Assembly (NCBI GenBank): GCA_003242505.1
Contig: QGUP01000156.1
Location: 1 to 5,501 of the forward strand
Direction: 5' to 3'
Origin: Bacillota bacterium
GTDB taxonomy: Bacteria > Bacillota > Sulfobacillia > Symbiobacteriales > ZC4RG38
Length of the DNA: 5,501 bases
The stretch's first letter is position 1; the number at the start of each line of letters is the position of its first letter. A program made the translations under genes and the position numbers. A model generated the notes under the pieces. The model did no database searches. It was given only the letters and a program-made list of their open reading frames with translations, and was not told the origin of the DNA. Shown in pieces: positions 5,224 through 5,501 of the stretch.

Positions 5224-5501
5224 CTACCCCCCGATGAGCCACGCCTCCAGCTTGTCCGGCACCGGCGGCGGAGGCAACTGCTCGTCCCGCAACACCCGGG
5301 TCTGGACCGTGTGCCGGTTGTTCTCTTCGTCCGCCTCGGCGATGGTGTTCGCCGGGTCCACCACCCCGGTGAAAGTCATCGTCGTCCCCCCGGGCCCCGG
5401 CAAGAACTCCAGGGTCTTGCTCACCCGGCCCCCCGCCGGCACCGCCATCGTCCCCGTCCAGACCACCTTTCCGTTGAGGCTCACCGCCACCTCCGCGTTC
5501 A
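5224..5501 (-). CDS. C-terminal end of an exported CARDB-domain protein (5' part outside the window)
   Basis: About 92 codons are visible and the frame is open to the right edge, so the true start is outside. The sequence NAEVAVSLNGKVVWTGTMAV, a Gly-rich turn, then FTGVVDPANTIAEADEENNRHTV is the pattern of the CARDB domain, a bacterial Ig-like fold of surface and secreted proteins. Its hallmark is the last strand D-x-x-N-x-I-x-E-x-D-E-x-N-N. After the domain come a Pro-rich stretch (EQLPPPPVPDK) and a short tail LEAWLIGG before TAG. The rest of the protein is unknown; such domains often occur in tandem or at the ends of large extracellular proteins. Residues after the CARDB fold show no sorting motif. 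The internal GTG at 5490 is not a plausible start because it cuts into the first strand of the fold. Confidence 0.75.
   Translation of the reverse strand, partial: NAEVAVSLNGKVVWTGTMAVPAGGRVSKTLEFLPGPGGTTMTFTGVVDPANTIAEADEENNRHTVQTRVLRDEQLPPPPVPDKLEAWLIGG

Noticed and set aside
5066..5242. Upstream extension of the PrcB-family gene to 5242
   Set aside because: It would place an Arg/Gly/Pro-rich stretch before an obvious signal peptide, run through the 15-bp hairpin and overlap the end of the CARDB gene.

Overview
The window is very GC-rich and densely coded. Six protein-coding genes lie on the minus strand and one tRNA gene on the plus strand. Codons end overwhelmingly in G or C, GTG and TTG starts are common, the tRNA has its CCA encoded, and the sigma/anti-sigma pair resembles the SigW/RsiW type. 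Together these fit a high-GC, possibly thermophilic Bacillota (Symbiobacterium/Thermaerobacter-like). This is an inference from composition and gene type; another high-GC lineage such as Actinobacteria cannot be excluded.

Layout, right to left, which is the direction of minus-strand transcription. (1) 5501-5224 is the C-terminal end of an exported protein with a CARDB-type Ig-like domain, cut by the window edge. A spacer with a perfect 15-bp hairpin follows. (2) 5065-4544 is a small exported PrcB-family protein. (3) A free-standing tRNA-Leu(CAA) on the plus strand (4299-4385) has its own sigma-70-type promoter and a strong intrinsic terminator. (4) 4009-3380 is an ECF sigma factor, preceded by a sigma-70-like promoter whose -35 box is easily misread as a TTG start codon. 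(5) 3390-2050 is its membrane anti-sigma factor: an N-terminal zinc-binding ZAS domain, one membrane span, a long Pro/Gly/Ala linker and a C-terminal DUF4349-like coiled-coil domain outside the cell. It overlaps the sigma gene by 11 nt. (6) 2013-1339 is an exported SIMPL/DUF541 protein, 36 nt downstream and probably in the same operon. (7) A short spacer with two GC-rich hairpins follows. (8) 1109-1 is the N-terminal part of DNA polymerase I (polA): the complete 5'-nuclease domain and the start of an unusually Gly/Ala-rich linker that runs into a run of at least 14 G on the coding strand at the window edge.

The most coherent functional unit is sigma, anti-sigma and SIMPL protein. It looks like a cell-envelope stress module in which a DUF4349-like ectodomain is fused to the anti-sigma factor and a secreted SIMPL protein is made from the same transcript. 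The rest looks like ordinary chromosomal housekeeping DNA. I saw no mobile element, CRISPR array, integrase or rRNA.
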